A DNA stretch of 64,000 bases from Guyanagaster necrorhizus (GCF_019112545.1 NW_025064882.1:85575-149574), one strand, 5' to 3'; positions 32,612 to 45,328 are shown, counted from the stretch's first letter. Translations and numbers: made by a program. Notes: generated from the letters alone by a model not told the origin.

Positions 32612-33515
32612 TGTTAGACCCACTCAGCATATGATCAGGACACATGATAAACTAGTGTTGTATCAAGTTTGTACAGCCATGCTAGAGTCCACTTTATTGT
32701 GTGATCTGATTGAGTGCATCAAGGCTGTTTATAGATTAGACTTAAGAGAAAAACAGTATAGATAAACTTTAGCTCAAAGCTGGAGTACTACAGTGAAAGC
32801 TATCCTACTTATATATGTTTTTATGAAAGATAAATATAGTCCTCTACTTGTTATGCATTTCTATGCTATAGTATTATAGTTGTCTAGTCATTGAGAGCAG
32901 AACAATAGGGTATTGTCTATTGATAAGACATTTGTAATATGTTAAAGAATGATAGCAAGAGCTGCCTATTATAGTCAAGTAATTGTCTCATGATTGATAA
33001 GCATCTTAGATAAGATAGATATTCTGATAAGATAAGATAAGCAAGATAAAAGATAAGATAAACAGAAAAACCATAACATTACTCCTCTATTAAAATCATC
33101 ATCCTGATGGTTCAATTAAAGGAGAGTTTATAATCATAGATAGCAGCATCAGCATTCATATTATGTTTGCTGATCCACTGATTGGATTTCAGACTATACC
33201 TCTTCCATTTGACCAGGTATTCAACAAAGGTATTGGGGTCTTGATTCTGACAATCTCAGGTTTTACATATTTAATGATTAAAGATTTGTTCAATTTTATA
33301 ATGTTTTTTGTTTTTGATGAGGTCAGGTTTGGAAGGAGGGTGTGAGAGGTGTAGGTTAGACATGTCTAGCCAGACTTTGTCTCCAAATTTGTATTAGATG
33401 GTGGAGTGTTGTGACTTGTCATATTGACATTTCATTGTGGCAGTAGCTTTCTCAAGAGCAGATTTTGTCTCTTCATGAATCTTTGCCATTTGTTCAATGA
33501 ACAATATGAAGGCAA
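32612..33515 (-). mobile_element. F6: family-2 3' end, minus strand
   Basis: LTR2-type repeat at 32,612-33,078 (plus text TGTTAGACC ... CCATAACA, 467 bp), then to the right the minus-strand integrase C-terminus and chromodomain (33,079 to about 33,515; DKVWLDMSNLHLSHP, VEYLVKWKRYS). For a minus-strand element this is 3' LTR plus the end of pol. Near 33,008-33,062 the LTR has expanded GATAA repeats. The rest is cut by the LTR3 copy on the right. Confidence 0.75.
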
Positions 33516-34771
33516 GCATGATAGCAGCACATTAGATCATATTAGCATGATGACACCATGGCTATACCTTATTCATTGATGCACAATAAGATGACAAGGA
33601 ACAATATGGTAACTATTGCTGTCTCACATCTTGAACACAATGAGAACTGTGGCATATAGAAAACTCACCATAGTGATGGTATAGCAGGATGACAATAATA
33701 AACAAAAGCAAGAGCACAGTCATTATTATCTCAGACAATAAGCAGAGAGCATGAAAAGCAGACAATAGTCACCTATAGAGTATAGGATTCTTTAGACAGT
33801 ATATAAGGTAGTAGTACACACTAATGTATCTCAGTCTTGAGCTAAGGTTTAATACACCTACTACACTCTCTGACTATCTGGTGTGAATACTCTTACCACA
33901 ATAGCAGATTATATCTACCAGCTACAACTCTTCATCCTTCTTCATGAAATTCTTATAGCTTATCTCATCATCCTCATTATACTTTTATATTGAAATCAGA
34001 CCCAGACTTAGCATCTGGAATTAGACTCCAGCAGAAGCAGTGCTAGAGATTTGTGAGCATTAATGGAAGTCTAACAATTAGCTCAAGACTTCATATGCTC
34101 TGGTCTGACAGCACTTTGCCTAGGACTAGCATATGAAACTCACACTCAGAAACATCATTACCACCTCTATTGCAGGTGCTTGCCTGTTTATTGCAATAAC
34201 AGAAGTTATCAGATATCATGTCATATGGTTATCAAGAGAACAAAAAAGAAGAAGGAGAGAACTGGAGAAGTAGTAGAACTGATGAAGAGTGGATTTCCTT
34301 TGTTGAGCCCTCCAACCAACACCTCATACACTCCTGAGTTGAGAGAGCATCATTATCTGACTATCAGCCTCAAAATCCACAAATACTAGCAGCACAAATT
34401 ATATCATCTGATCTCTAGAATCTTGAAGTGTATAAAATGGAAGAGGAGGGTTTGAATCCCTCTCTCTCATCATCTGACTGACCATCTCTGATGAGAGAGA
34501 GTCAGTATAAGGGGATGACAGCCATATGAGCTGACCCTCAATCAGAGATGTGGCCATCTCCTCTGTCAACTATCACTGAGAGCATATACTAGAAGCCTTA
34601 TCTGAACTCTACTCTAAGCAGGTGGATGAGTCCAGCCTTATGGCCAGCATGCCCCAAAGTCTCTTGATCTAAGAGCAGGACATTGATCAGATCATCCTCA
34701 AAGTTAATGCATACAGCCTTAGAGAGAGCAAGCTCCAGTCCACCAAATTAGAAACAGTAGATCTATATGAG
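33516..34771 (+). mobile_element. F4: family-2 relative with LTR3, 5' end
   Basis: LTR3 (5'-truncated) runs to CTAACA at 34,076. It has TATATAA at 33,800-33,806 and GTCTTGAGCTAA at 33,834-33,845. The leader begins with TTAGCTCAAGAC at 34,078-34,089, its exact complement. The following 5' gag region (to 34,771) matches the minus strand of 55,480-56,150 (F3). E3 inserted at 34,771/34,772. Confidence 0.75.
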
Positions 34772-35272
34772 TATTATGCATATGCTACCAGCCTCCATGT
34801 CACCTCAACCAACCATGGATTCAATCACAGAAACCCACCAGACTCTGGCCACTCTCTATTATCTATTAATTTCATTTTCACCATTATCATTTCACATCCA
34901 TATTTCACATTGTAATATCTAGACCCCAAACTCAGTAGCAAATATTGACATTGGAACCCAATGGAACCCAACTCAGAATTAGCTACTATTAGTATATAAA
35001 GCCATATATAACTATTGTAACTACTCAGTTCAAATATCAACTTAGATAAGCTATCTACACTTTGCACTCACTTTAACTTCTCCCTACCTTGTCCATCAGA
35101 TTCTGCTCTAAAAGATATTCCTGTTTGCTTCTCTAATGGAACTCTGTTCTGTCCATCTAGATCCTTGGACTCTGACTCAAAGATAATATTGCTAATAGCT
35201 TTGTCAATGCCCATGCACTCTGCTGGACTCCACATGTGCATTCAAGCCCACTCGATTGGCATGTTCCTAACA
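34772..35272 (+). repeat. E3 5' LTR and self-primer site
   Basis: Starts TATTATGCA (from TGTTATGCA) and ends CCTAACA, 501 bp. TATATAA at 34,993-34,999 is followed after 34 bases by AGTTCAAATAT (35,027-35,037). Two bases beyond the LTR, ATATTTGAACT (35,275-35,285) is its perfect reverse complement, the expected primer-binding arrangement for a self-primed element. Confidence 0.85.
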
Positions 35273-35311
35273 GTATATTTGAACTCAAACTCTTGAGTCA
35301 AAAATTTTATC

Positions 35312-36735
35312 ATGCCCATCACATTTATCCAACTCACAGAAACCGATTCTGAACAAACCCAGCCTACCCATCCAAACATGTTTTCTATAGAAGACATTCC
35401 AGCCTCTGCCTCAAAGGAACAACTAGGCCTTTTCAGATCAGCCTCCAGTGGAGGACAACCTTCTCATAGGGAAACCTACAATCACTCTAGCTTTACTGTC
35501 CACCAACCTAATTATGATGATTCCTCTAACCCTTTTGATGCCACCAGCATCTCAACCAATAGAGTCTGATGGGCCAGCCTGATGTATAGTGCCCAAACTG
35601 ACCCTCCAATAGACCCCTTATCCCTGGGCAATATGCATGAGAATCCAGACAGCCCAGACTCAGAGAGCAGAGATGAAGACACTCCTACTCATACTCTCAT
35701 CTGATGGAAATCAGGTGGTAATCCATCAAACCTTTTTTCAGGAGGACCAGATGGTCTCAATAGCCCAGGCAGCTCTAATGGCCCCACAGAAAGTAACAAT
35801 CTAAACCAGCAGAACATGTTCTTAGAATTCATAAACCTGTATGAGGAGTCTCTGCTTCCCTCAACAACCCTAAACCAGCTACTATCCATACCAAGATCAA
35901 GGAACGAGAACCATTTGATGGCTCTGACCCTCACAAACTGAAGGCTTTCATCATCTTCCTTCAGTTGAACTTCAACAACAGACCTACCATATTTGCAACA
36001 GATGCTAACAAGATTAACTATGCCATTTCATTCCTGGCCAGCACTGTGCTTAACTGGTTTGAACCAGACATTCTTAACTCCAATCTGTGGAATCCACCAG
36101 CCTGGCAATTCTCCTACACAGCTTTTCTAGATGAGCTTCATAGCAACTTCAGCCTCTTTGATGCCATTGGAGATGCTGAAGATGTATTAGAACACCTTCA
36201 GATGTGTGATAGAGATTGGATCATGAAGTATATAGTCTAATTCAACTAGTACACCTCACAAATTGGGTACAGAGATAACTCCCTCTGCCATGCCTTTTAC
36301 CATGATCTCTGCACCCATATCAAGGATGATATGGCACACCATGAGAAGCCAAACAACCTTTGTGATATGTGCTTTCTTGCTCAAGAACTTGATGCTCACT
36401 ACTGGACCCAGAAGACTGAAATTACCCATGAAAACCAGAACAATAAATCCCCCAACCCTAAATCCAAGGGATCCAACACTTCTTCCTCAGACTCTAGCTC
36501 CACACCAAAATCTACCACCCCTAAGCTCTATGCCAACAAGCTAGGCAAAGATGGCTGTCTTACATAGGAAGAAAAAGACCACCAGCACTAGAACAACCTG
36601 TGTATGCTCTGTGGAGCCAAACACAAGATCAAGAACTGCAACAAGCAGAAGGCAGCAGCCTCTGCCAAGAGTCATACAGCTGAAGTTGATACTGCTCTCA
36701 TGGAATTGACTCCTATGGAGTCAGAAAACTAAGAA
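35312..36735 (+). pseudogene. E3 gag
   Basis: N-terminal Ser/Pro/Asn-rich region (35,312-35,850), capsid-like part (about 35,880-36,400; AFIIFLQLNFNNRP, LNWFEPDILN, WQFSYTAFLDELHSNF), Ser/Thr linker, then a knuckle near 36,600 (CMLCGAKHKIKNC, C-x2-C-x3-H-x4-C, one residue shorter than the usual CCHC spacing). One frameshift near 35,850 and stops at former Trp/Arg codons. E4 has the same gag. Confidence 0.8.
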
Positions 36736-39700
36736 GCAACCCTGTTCTCTCTATGTGAGTTCAGGGTTGTGTTGACTCTATTTGCACACCAGAGGTCATC
36801 ACCCTCAATGCAACATCCCTTTCCAATCACTCCTTTCACATCTTCCTTTCAGCAGAATTACTGACTACCATAGAATCTGATGGCTCCCCAACTTATATTG
36901 TTCTGTGTTTTCTTGCACTTATTGATTCTGGTTCTAGCCACTGCTTTGTTGACACTAAGTACATAGCTGCCAATGAAATCCCCATTAAAACCATCTCTAG
37001 TATGCAACTTTGATTGTTCAATGGCTCTATCAGGAGCCATATATCTTAAATCACAACCATTCCCATCTGTTTCCCATCCAGAAACACCTTCCCTATTGAC
37101 TTCTATATCACTCCTCTGGATTCATTCTGCAATCTTGTCCTAAGATACAACTGGCTCTCCTGCTACAATCTACTGATTGACTAGGCTGAGAACAGTATCA
37201 CTTTTCACTCAAGCTACCAGGATCTCACTCCAACCAATTCTGTGGCCTCCATCATATCCCAGGGACTTCTGTATATACAGAACAACCATCCACCTCTCTC
37301 TGAGCCTTTCAGCTCAATTTCAGGACTTCCATGTCCAAAGGACAACAGTCTACCCCTCTCTGAGCCTTCCAGCTCAATTTCAAGACTTCCATGCCCACCA
37401 GACTCTATCAGTCCAACTTCTGGGGCTTCACCCCATTCCAAGTCCACCTTGAGTAGCCAGCAGACTCTATTCCCATATGAACCCATCTATTCCTATCCTC
37501 TCTCAGAGTCTTTTACTACAAAAGCACATCTAAAGATCTTCATCATATCTGCTGCTGCATTTGTCTGAGCCAGTGCAGAAGAAGGCACCCAGCAGTTCAC
37601 ACTGCAGCCTTCTTTGCCTAATATTGGAGCCAAAGCTGCATCTGTAGAACTGGCAGATCTTTCATCAGTGCCAGTAGAGTACCATGATTTTGCAGATGTC
37701 TTCAGTGATACCCTCTCTGAAAAGCTACTTGAACACAGGCTGTATGACCTCAAAATCAACCTTGAGGAAGGAACATCTCTACTGCTTGGACCCATTTATT
37801 CTCTCTCAGAATCTGAACTCAAGATCCTACAAGAGTTTATTGATGATAATCTGTGTAATGGGTTCATTACTCTGTCCCACTCTCTACATGGAGCTTCAGT
37901 CCTATTTGTCAAGAAGAAGACCAGTGAACTCTGACTCTGTGTTGACTACCACAGCCTAAACAAAATCTCCAAAAAAGATTGCTACTCTCTTCCTCTTATT
38001 TCTGACCTCCTTGACTCTGTCCACTCTGCATGCATCTACACTAAGCTCAATCTGTGATATGCCTACTATCTCATTTGCATAGCCAAAGGAGACAAATGGA
38101 AAACAGCCTCCTGGATCTGTTATGGTTCCCTTGAATGGTATGTCATGTTTTTTGGCCTCACAAATGCTCTGGCAGCATTCCAATGATTTGTGAATGACAT
38201 ATTGTCAGATATGCTTGATATATCAGTAGTAGTCTACCTTGATGACATCTTTATACATTCTGACAATCCAGAAGACCACCAAAAACATGTTCATGAGGTC
38301 CTATGCAGGCTTAGAGCTAATGGACTCTACTGCAAGGGTTCCAAATGCAAATTCAACCAGGATTCCATAGAATACCTAGGCTACATCCTATCATCTGAAG
38401 GACTTTGCATGTCTGAAAAAAAAGTCAAGGCCATTGTTGACTGACCAATGCTGCAAAAGGTCAAGGATATCCAATCCTTTCTTGGCTTCACCAACTTCTA
38501 CTATCACTTCATATATGGATATAGCAACATTGTTATCTCTCTTACATGACTCACCTGCAAGGGAGCTTCATGAAAATTTGATGACAAATACTTGGCTGCC
38601 TTCAATGATCTGAAACAGGCTTTTACACATGCTCCCATCCTTACACACTGGATTTCTGATCAAAAAATAGTAGTGGAAACCAATGCCTCTGATTACACTA
38701 TTGCAGCTATCCTCTCCATCTACCTTGAAGATGGCAAAATTCACCTGATTGCTTTTCACTCCTGGAGTCTCCACAATGCCAAACTCAACTATGACACCTA
38801 TAACAAGGAGCTTCTGGCCATTTTTGAAGCTTTTAAACATTGGTGGCACTACTTTGAAGGCTCTGCAGACTCCATTGATATTGTAACAGACCACAAAAAC
38901 CTTGAATACTTCACCACCACTAAGATTCTAACCCACTGACAAGTCTGCTGATCTGAATACCTATCTCAGTTCAACCTAGTAATCTGGTTCCAACCTGAAA
39001 AACTTGGTGGAAAATCAGATGCACTTACTAGATGATGGGACATCTACCCTAAAGAGAGGGATAGCCAATACACTCAAGTCAATCCTCACAATTTCCAACC
39101 AGTGGTCACCTAAGAACAATTTTCCATGTCACTCCATGCAATCTACCTTGAAGGCCCTACTCTCTGAGCCAGTGCCATCATGGATATTGATAAGCTCCAC
39201 ATCAATATCAAACAAGCACAATATTTTAACCCTACATCTTCCAATGGCCTCTGCCAGGCTAAAACCACTTCAGAATCCTCCCTCTTTCAGTGAGCTATTG
39301 ATGAATCAGACATTCTCTGCTTTGAAGACTGCATCTATGTCCCAGAGTCCAGAGATCTCCATCTCCATATACTACAAAACAATCATGACCACATCTTGGC
39401 AGGCCATTTTGGTCAAAACCGGACATTAGAGCTTGTCTGATGGAATTACATCTGGCCAAAGATGCATGAATATGTTCGACACTATGTTAAGTCCTGCACA
39501 GTTTGTGGATGCAACAAGATGCCCAGACACTGACTCTATGGGTTACTCAAACCTCTACCAGTCTCCAAATGACCATGAGATTCTATTTCCATGGATTTCA
39601 TTGAACAACTACCAGACTCCAACAGATTTACCACCATCTTAGTAGTCATAGACCAAGCTAGCAATCAAGCCATCTTTATCCCCACTCATGACACCATTAA

Positions 39701-40640
39701 CTCCACAGAGCTCACCCAACTTTTTCTTATCCATGTCTTCTCCAAACATGAGGTACTCAGTCATATCACCTCAGATCACAGCTCCAAATTTGTTTTCCAA
39801 TTTACTCATGCTTTAGCCATAGCTCTTGACATAGAACTCCACCTTACTTCTGGTTACCATCCAGAGGCTGACAGACAAACTGAATGAGCAAATCAAACTC
39901 TGGAACAGTACATCTACATTTACTGCTCCTACCAACAGGACAACTAAGATACCCTCTTATCTATTGCCAAGTTCACATACAACAATGTTCCTAATGCATC
40001 CACTGGAATTTCCCTATTTTTCACCAACAAGAGTTACCACTCTAACATCACCATTCACTCTGAAAGGGACATCACCTCCACTCAGGCCCAAGACTTTGCA
40101 GTCGACTTTGATGAACTCCATCAAATATTAAAAGATGAAATTTCTAAGGCTCAGACTTGCTATAAGACCCAAGCAGACAAGCACCAGATTCTGACACCCC
40201 TGTTCATGGTGGGTGACAAGATCTATCTCAGTTCCAAACATATCAAAACCACCTGTCCAACCAGGAAATTCTTGGAGAAATACCTCAGCCCTTTTGAAAT
40301 CATAGCCCAATCAGGTTTCCACTCCTTCATCCTGAGGCTTCTGCTGGATCTCTGATCCATTCACCCAGTATTTCATATGTCACAATTAGAACCTATAGAA
40401 GAAAACACCATCCCTAACTGAATTCAACTATCACTGCCTCCAGTCAAAGTTAACAGAGAAGAACATTTCAAAATAGCCCAAATCCTTGACTTGAAGCTGG
40501 ATCACCAGTTCTGCTGCCCACTGCTGTACAAGATCCAATGGCTAGGCTATGAAGGTACCAATGAAGAATTTGCTTGGCTATCAGCCTTCGAGTTCTCTGC
40601 TGATAAATTTATTGAAGAATTCCACCATTGATACCCAGGC
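36736..40640 (+). pseudogene. E3 protease, RT, RNase H, integrase, chromodomain
   Basis: Protease near 36,900 (LALIDSGSSHCFVD). The linker at 37,281-37,400 carries a 60-bp unit twice. RT at 37,614-38,500 keeps the intact box VVYLDDIFIHSDN. RNase H is at 38,590-38,940, integrase zinc region at about 39,390-39,520, and core at 39,585-39,960 (DFIEQL, SDHSSKF, RQTE). GPY/F-like module at 40,200-40,350 and chromodomain to 40,630. Stops interrupt every domain. Confidence 0.88.
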
Positions 40641-40859
40641 AAACCAGGACTCTTATCCAAGGTCATTCAAACATTCTGTCTCTAATACAACACCACTCCA
40701 GACACCACCAGCATCCCACCTTACTACATCAATTTTAACAACTAATTACTATTATTTCGATCACTCTATTTACACTTTCAAAGTCAAAATCTTGTAATTA
40801 CATTTTTCTTCACTACCAACATTCAATGCCTTTCTATATACATTTCATAACAAATCTTT

Positions 40860-42999
40860 ACAAGAAAGCAGAACCCAACAGGCCTGCACTAGAACCCAAA
40901 CTCTCTCCCTGTTTCTTTAATTCCTCCATATCCTCATCCAGCCTCTTCAGCATTGTCTCCCAAAGATCTTCCACCTCCTGATCTCTCTCATCCTTGAAAA
41001 TCAGTCAGGCCTTTTTTCAGGCCTCCATCTCAGATTCCAAAAACAGCTCTGAGGAAGATGATATATCATCAGAACCATAGTCATTCTGGAGACCTGCTAC
41101 CATTGAAGAGGATCTGTGTATGTGCAATGTGAAAACAGATACAGCAGAGCATTATCCACTGATCACACTCACAACACACATACAAAACTCTTAGTTCATG
41201 GAAGGATTATAATGCAATAAAAATAGCAATCAACAAATATAATTGTCCTCTTCAATGAGATCACAGCATGCAAACAGTAATAGAGTGCTTACAATAGTCT
41301 GAGGTCTCTCTAAGCCTCAAAGCTTTTCATTTTATCAGAACAAGAGGTGGCAACTGGTGTTGCCAGGCCTCAAGACAAAGAGTACTGCAGTTCAATACAA
41401 TATGTTGAAACACTCTCACAAAACTCTCCAAAAAGTCCTAAGCACAGCTCAGATCAACTCAAAATCCTTAACACACACAATACATGACTCAAAGCTTTGT
41501 GCTCTAAGTGAAAACCAATCACAAACACATCCACAAGTGCTAAAGAGCACAGATCTCTGTTCACAAGCTTCCAAACCAATTGTAGACTCACAGGATTCAA
41601 ACCTATGTGATCCAGAGACACAAAACACAATAAGACCCCATCTGACAGACCAAAGGGTTTGAACCTCTGCCATCCATAGTGCTGCATGTCACAAATACCT
41701 CAAAAACTCAAGATGATGCCCTTCAGACACTGCTCTCTTATTCTCAGATTAGAGCACAATCCAAAACCTCTTATCAAATTGGACTCAAGTCCTTCACAAG
41801 CTTTGATGCCTCACTTAGTTCTCATAGCACTCTTAATGATATCAATAATCAGTTTATTCTCTCACCTGAAGTTACTAACACAAATCCAGAGCTAGAGTGC
41901 AAGGCTTTCTGTGCCCAATACACTGCAACTGTGAGGGTCAGAAACTTAATCTCTACTCATACAATACTGTATTTAAATACTCTACTATGATACTTACTAA
42001 TACAATCCTACTATGGTATCTTCAAAGTGTGAGACTCCATGCTGGATCCCATGGGTATTATTCACATGCATATCACAGTCACCACACTTATTCTCTTCTG
42101 AGCAAGGACTGTGCCTGCTGTTCCTTCACTAGCTGACATCAGCTAGCTGGCCTTGCTAGGTCTGCTCACTTTCTTATTTTCCTGGTGACATCTCTGACAG
42201 TGGTAAACTGTTTCAGACCTCCAGGGTTATCTCTCATGCTAGGAGTCAGCCACAATGGCTATGTTCTGCTTCTCTGTGTCCAGCCAGTCATTCTATCTGA
42301 TTCACCAAAGATGCCATTTCCTGATATGATATGAAGTCCCTCAATGTGTTATGCATGCTAAGGCACTGTAAGTATGCACACAAGACTCAGGGTGGTATGC
42401 ATGCTATTCATTCCTGGGGTAATATTCCTCTACTTATTACTTTATTGTCATCAGTCTATTTCTCTATTCAATACCCATTTACTCAGATACCTTTCTTTGG
42501 GTCTTAGTTCTCTGTTCTAAAGCATGTCCTATCAGTGTATCAATGGCTGTGCATCTTTGATCAATGTGATCAGACTTGCCAATCATATTTCGATCATAGT
42601 CTTTTTATTTTTAGCATGTCCTCTTATAATAGTATTGGTGCATTTAGGGCCAAGTGCTGGGACCTCACATGCAGCCTAACCCCTCTGGTATTAGTCTGTT
42701 ACTAAACCATGCACTCTGCTTATTGTTACTTCAGTTTAGCATTATGATAGCTAGGTTTCTGTGTGCTCTAGTCCTATTTTCTGTTACATGCTTACTGAAC
42801 TGGGATGCAGTCCATATATTTACAATTTTCACAATTTTATATGCCTGAACATGGAGAGGGCATGTCACCATACCATGGACATCTGCCAGCTCTTCTGCCA
42901 ACTCATCTACATGACACATCAACTTGTAAACTAATCTTAAAATTTAGTGGAGGCTAGTGGAGACCTTCACACTACTGATCACCTCACTTGCAGTGATAT
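40860..42999 (-). pseudogene. E3 antisense gene fragment, split by L4
   Basis: Exon-2 sequence matching E1 and E4 lies at about 40,868-41,097 and continues at 42,877-42,999 (reading MMCHVDELAEELADVHGM on the minus strand). L4 separates the two parts. The Cys cluster, the intron and exon 1 are absent because similarity ends at 42,999. Confidence 0.7.
41104..42870 (+). mobile_element. L4: 1.77-kb TG...CA repeat, copy A
   Basis: The insertion in the E3 antisense gene starts TGAAGAGG and ends GTCACCA, flanked by TACCAT on both sides (41,098-41,103 and 42,871-42,876). A TATA-like palindrome GTATTTAAATAC occurs near 41,970. No protein domain is recognised. A second, inverted copy at 58,684-60,413 has the same right terminus (TGCTGACA versus TGGTGACA). 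It could be a solo LTR of a large element or a non-autonomous element. A 5-bp reading of the duplication (YACCA) is also possible. Confidence 0.65.
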
Positions 43000-44094
43000 G
43001 CAGGCTACATGTCCAGCCCTATAATTTGCAAATTCTGCATAACACACTAGAATATGCTAGTAACTGAGGATCATTAGCCAGTAGAGGACTATGGCTGAGG
43101 CTCCAAGCTGACAGTCAGGCTAGTCACCAATACTAAGTCCAAAAGAGACTTTGTAAAATAACATGGCATAAGAATAAAAATCCTAAGTCAGGTTTGAACT
43201 GAGAAAAGTTCTGCACTACACTTTGGAAAATACTAAGTCCAAGTTGGACTTAGAAATAATACCTCAAATGAGGCCAATTCTACATGCTACTAAGACAAGT
43301 ATATTCTAAGACAGCTAGGGGCATAATACTATAGCCAGTTGTAGAGTATTGAGTAAAGATAGCATTATCCAGAAGCAGTAAAAAGAGAGATCCAATAATC
43401 TATGGCTAGCACTCCAAGTTTTGACTCAAATATCTAAGTCCAAATTTTCTAAGTATCAGATGATCTAAGAGACTTAGAATTGAGAGGAATAGAGTGGATA
43501 AGACTGGTTGACCAGGTCTGATTGGACCTGATCAATTGAGCTACTAAGAATAACTCAGAGGATTAAAACTCTGGGTAGACAGAAAGGAGTTAGGTATCTA
43601 CAGATACTGTAGGCTTAAAATAAAGCTGTGTGGTGGCCAGGCAGGTCTGGGCAAGCCTAAGGGAGTCCAGAAGTGCCACCATTCCAGAATAATGGTGTGA
43701 TTCAGCTTTAAACAGGAGAAATATTATTTTGAATGCTTTATTTATAGATTCTGTATCTGTTGCTGGTGTATAAAAGAAGGGAATGAGGGGAAAATAGCAA
43801 GCAAGCGACCCACCCCTGCATTCAGGCCTTTTAGCCCACTGTAGCTAGTCCCTGGGACAACAGATTTTGAGTTCTGCTTTGACTTAGTGATTTATTTAAG
43901 TTGCTTTGTCACTTAGAGAGGATTGGATTGGAATAATAACTGTGCTTTGGGTTTCAGATTAATTTGGGTTCCAAACTATAAGGGTTTCAGCATCAGAATA
44001 CAAGTTTTTCAGTTTTGAGGACCACTAGCCAGCCAAGAGTGCAGCTAGTCAAGCCTAAGTGCTTGATAGACTTAGTATTTGGGTTTCAGAGTTC
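43000..44094. other. unclassified repeat-like sequence
   Basis: CpG-poor, no coding domain. It has a TATA-like GTATAAAAG near 43,770 followed by a GC-richer stretch, so it may be a single LTR of another family. It sits between the broken end of E3 and the broken start of F2; no target duplication was found. Confidence 0.35.
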
Positions 44095-45328
44095 ATCTAC
44101 AACTTTTCATTAACTATCAGCAGGACAACTGGATAGAGTGACTAGCTCTTGCTGCTTTCTAACATAATGACTGCATATACTCCACCATCAGCAAAACACT
44201 ATTTTTCATCAATCATAGCCAATATTCACATGTTGCACAAACTATGTGAGCACATATCACAATGCCAGTCTCTACTGACTTCACCTCAATAATGACTAAA
44301 ATACATAAAGAGACTAAAGCAGCACTGGAGTGGATGGTGACCACTATGAAATCCCAAATACTATGCTTCTGCTCAGACCTATAATATTAATGACAAAGTG
44401 TGGCTAGACACAACCAACCTTCATCTCTCATGCCTGAAATGAAAGCTCACTGACAAGCGTACAGGCCCATTCTCAATCCTTGCAAAAGTTGGACATTCAG
44501 CCTATAAACTATGTCTTTCACCACACTGGAAAATTCACAATGTCTTTAATAAGACACTCCTTTCTCTCTTTATTGCATCAGCCTTCCCAAACCAAGAATG
44601 TCCACCTCCACCATCATCTGACCTGGTCAATGATGAAGAGTATTATGAGATTGATCAAATATTAAATCATAAATTATGAAAGATCAAGACTAAGAGTGGC
44701 AGGACAACCACAACTGTAGATTATCTGATCAGTTGGAAAGACTATAGCCAGAATCTAACCAGTAGGTCAATGAAAAAAATATAGATGCAGCTAATGCAAT
44801 CTGAGACTATAAACTCTCCCTTTAAACCATCAGTATGATGGTCTTAATGAGAGGGTAATGTTATGATTTTTCCTCCTTTTACTCTTCTTTCAATGAATTA
44901 ACCCCTATTTATGCTTGGTCAGAGTGTCTAAGCCAGTGCTTAAGACTATGAGAGAGGCTGAGTCATCACAAATAAGCCAATCCATCATTGTCCTCTGATG
45001 TAGTGACTAGCCCTCAATGATGCACAATCAACTTTTAGTGTACAGTAGTGATACCTGAGAACAATAGGCATAAAGACTTGGAAACATACAATAGGCAGTT
45101 TTATATTTATTTCCACCATGTACAGTATATAAAGAGGCTCACTCTTGCTGGTAATCCTCAGGTTCAAGCTAAAGTTTATTCTATCTCATTCTACTCTCAA
45201 GCCATCTCTAAAAGTCTTAAAGCATTAGATCAACAGAACACAACAAGTGAACTCTAGCATAAAGGTTCAAATATAAAACCATGCTAGTTTATTATATGTT
45301 TCAGATCACATGCAGCTTGAGTCTAATA
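44095..45328 (+). mobile_element. F2: family-2 integrase end, chromodomain and 3' LTR
   Basis: Integrase core end (44,100-44,330; INYQQDNWIEWLALAAF), C-terminal module (YNINDKVWLDTTNLHLSC), chromodomain remnant (YYEIDQILNHKL, VDYLISWKDYS), purine tract, then LTR2 at 44,859-45,328 (TGTTATGATT ... GTCTAATA). Its 5' part is missing. It abuts F3 sequence on the right. Confidence 0.78.

Larger units (their letters stand above)
34772..42999 (+). mobile_element. E3: family-1 chromovirus, 5' LTR to antisense gene
   Basis: Includes 5' LTR, gag, protease, RT, RNase H, integrase, chromodomain and most of the antisense gene. That gene is split by the L4 repeat at 41,104-42,870 and lost after 42,999. No 3' LTR remains. 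Stops are frequent, but the RT active site is unmutated. Confidence 0.88.

Noticed and set aside
33008..33062. GATAA-rich array that resembles a telomere-type or GATA-site array
   Set aside because: It lies inside an LTR2 copy, is short and irregular, and does not match the fungal telomere unit TTAGGG.
41357..41990. Overlapping 70-100-codon frames in L4 copy A
   Set aside because: They are not preserved in copy B and have no domain. They reflect low stop density in AT/CA-rich sequence.
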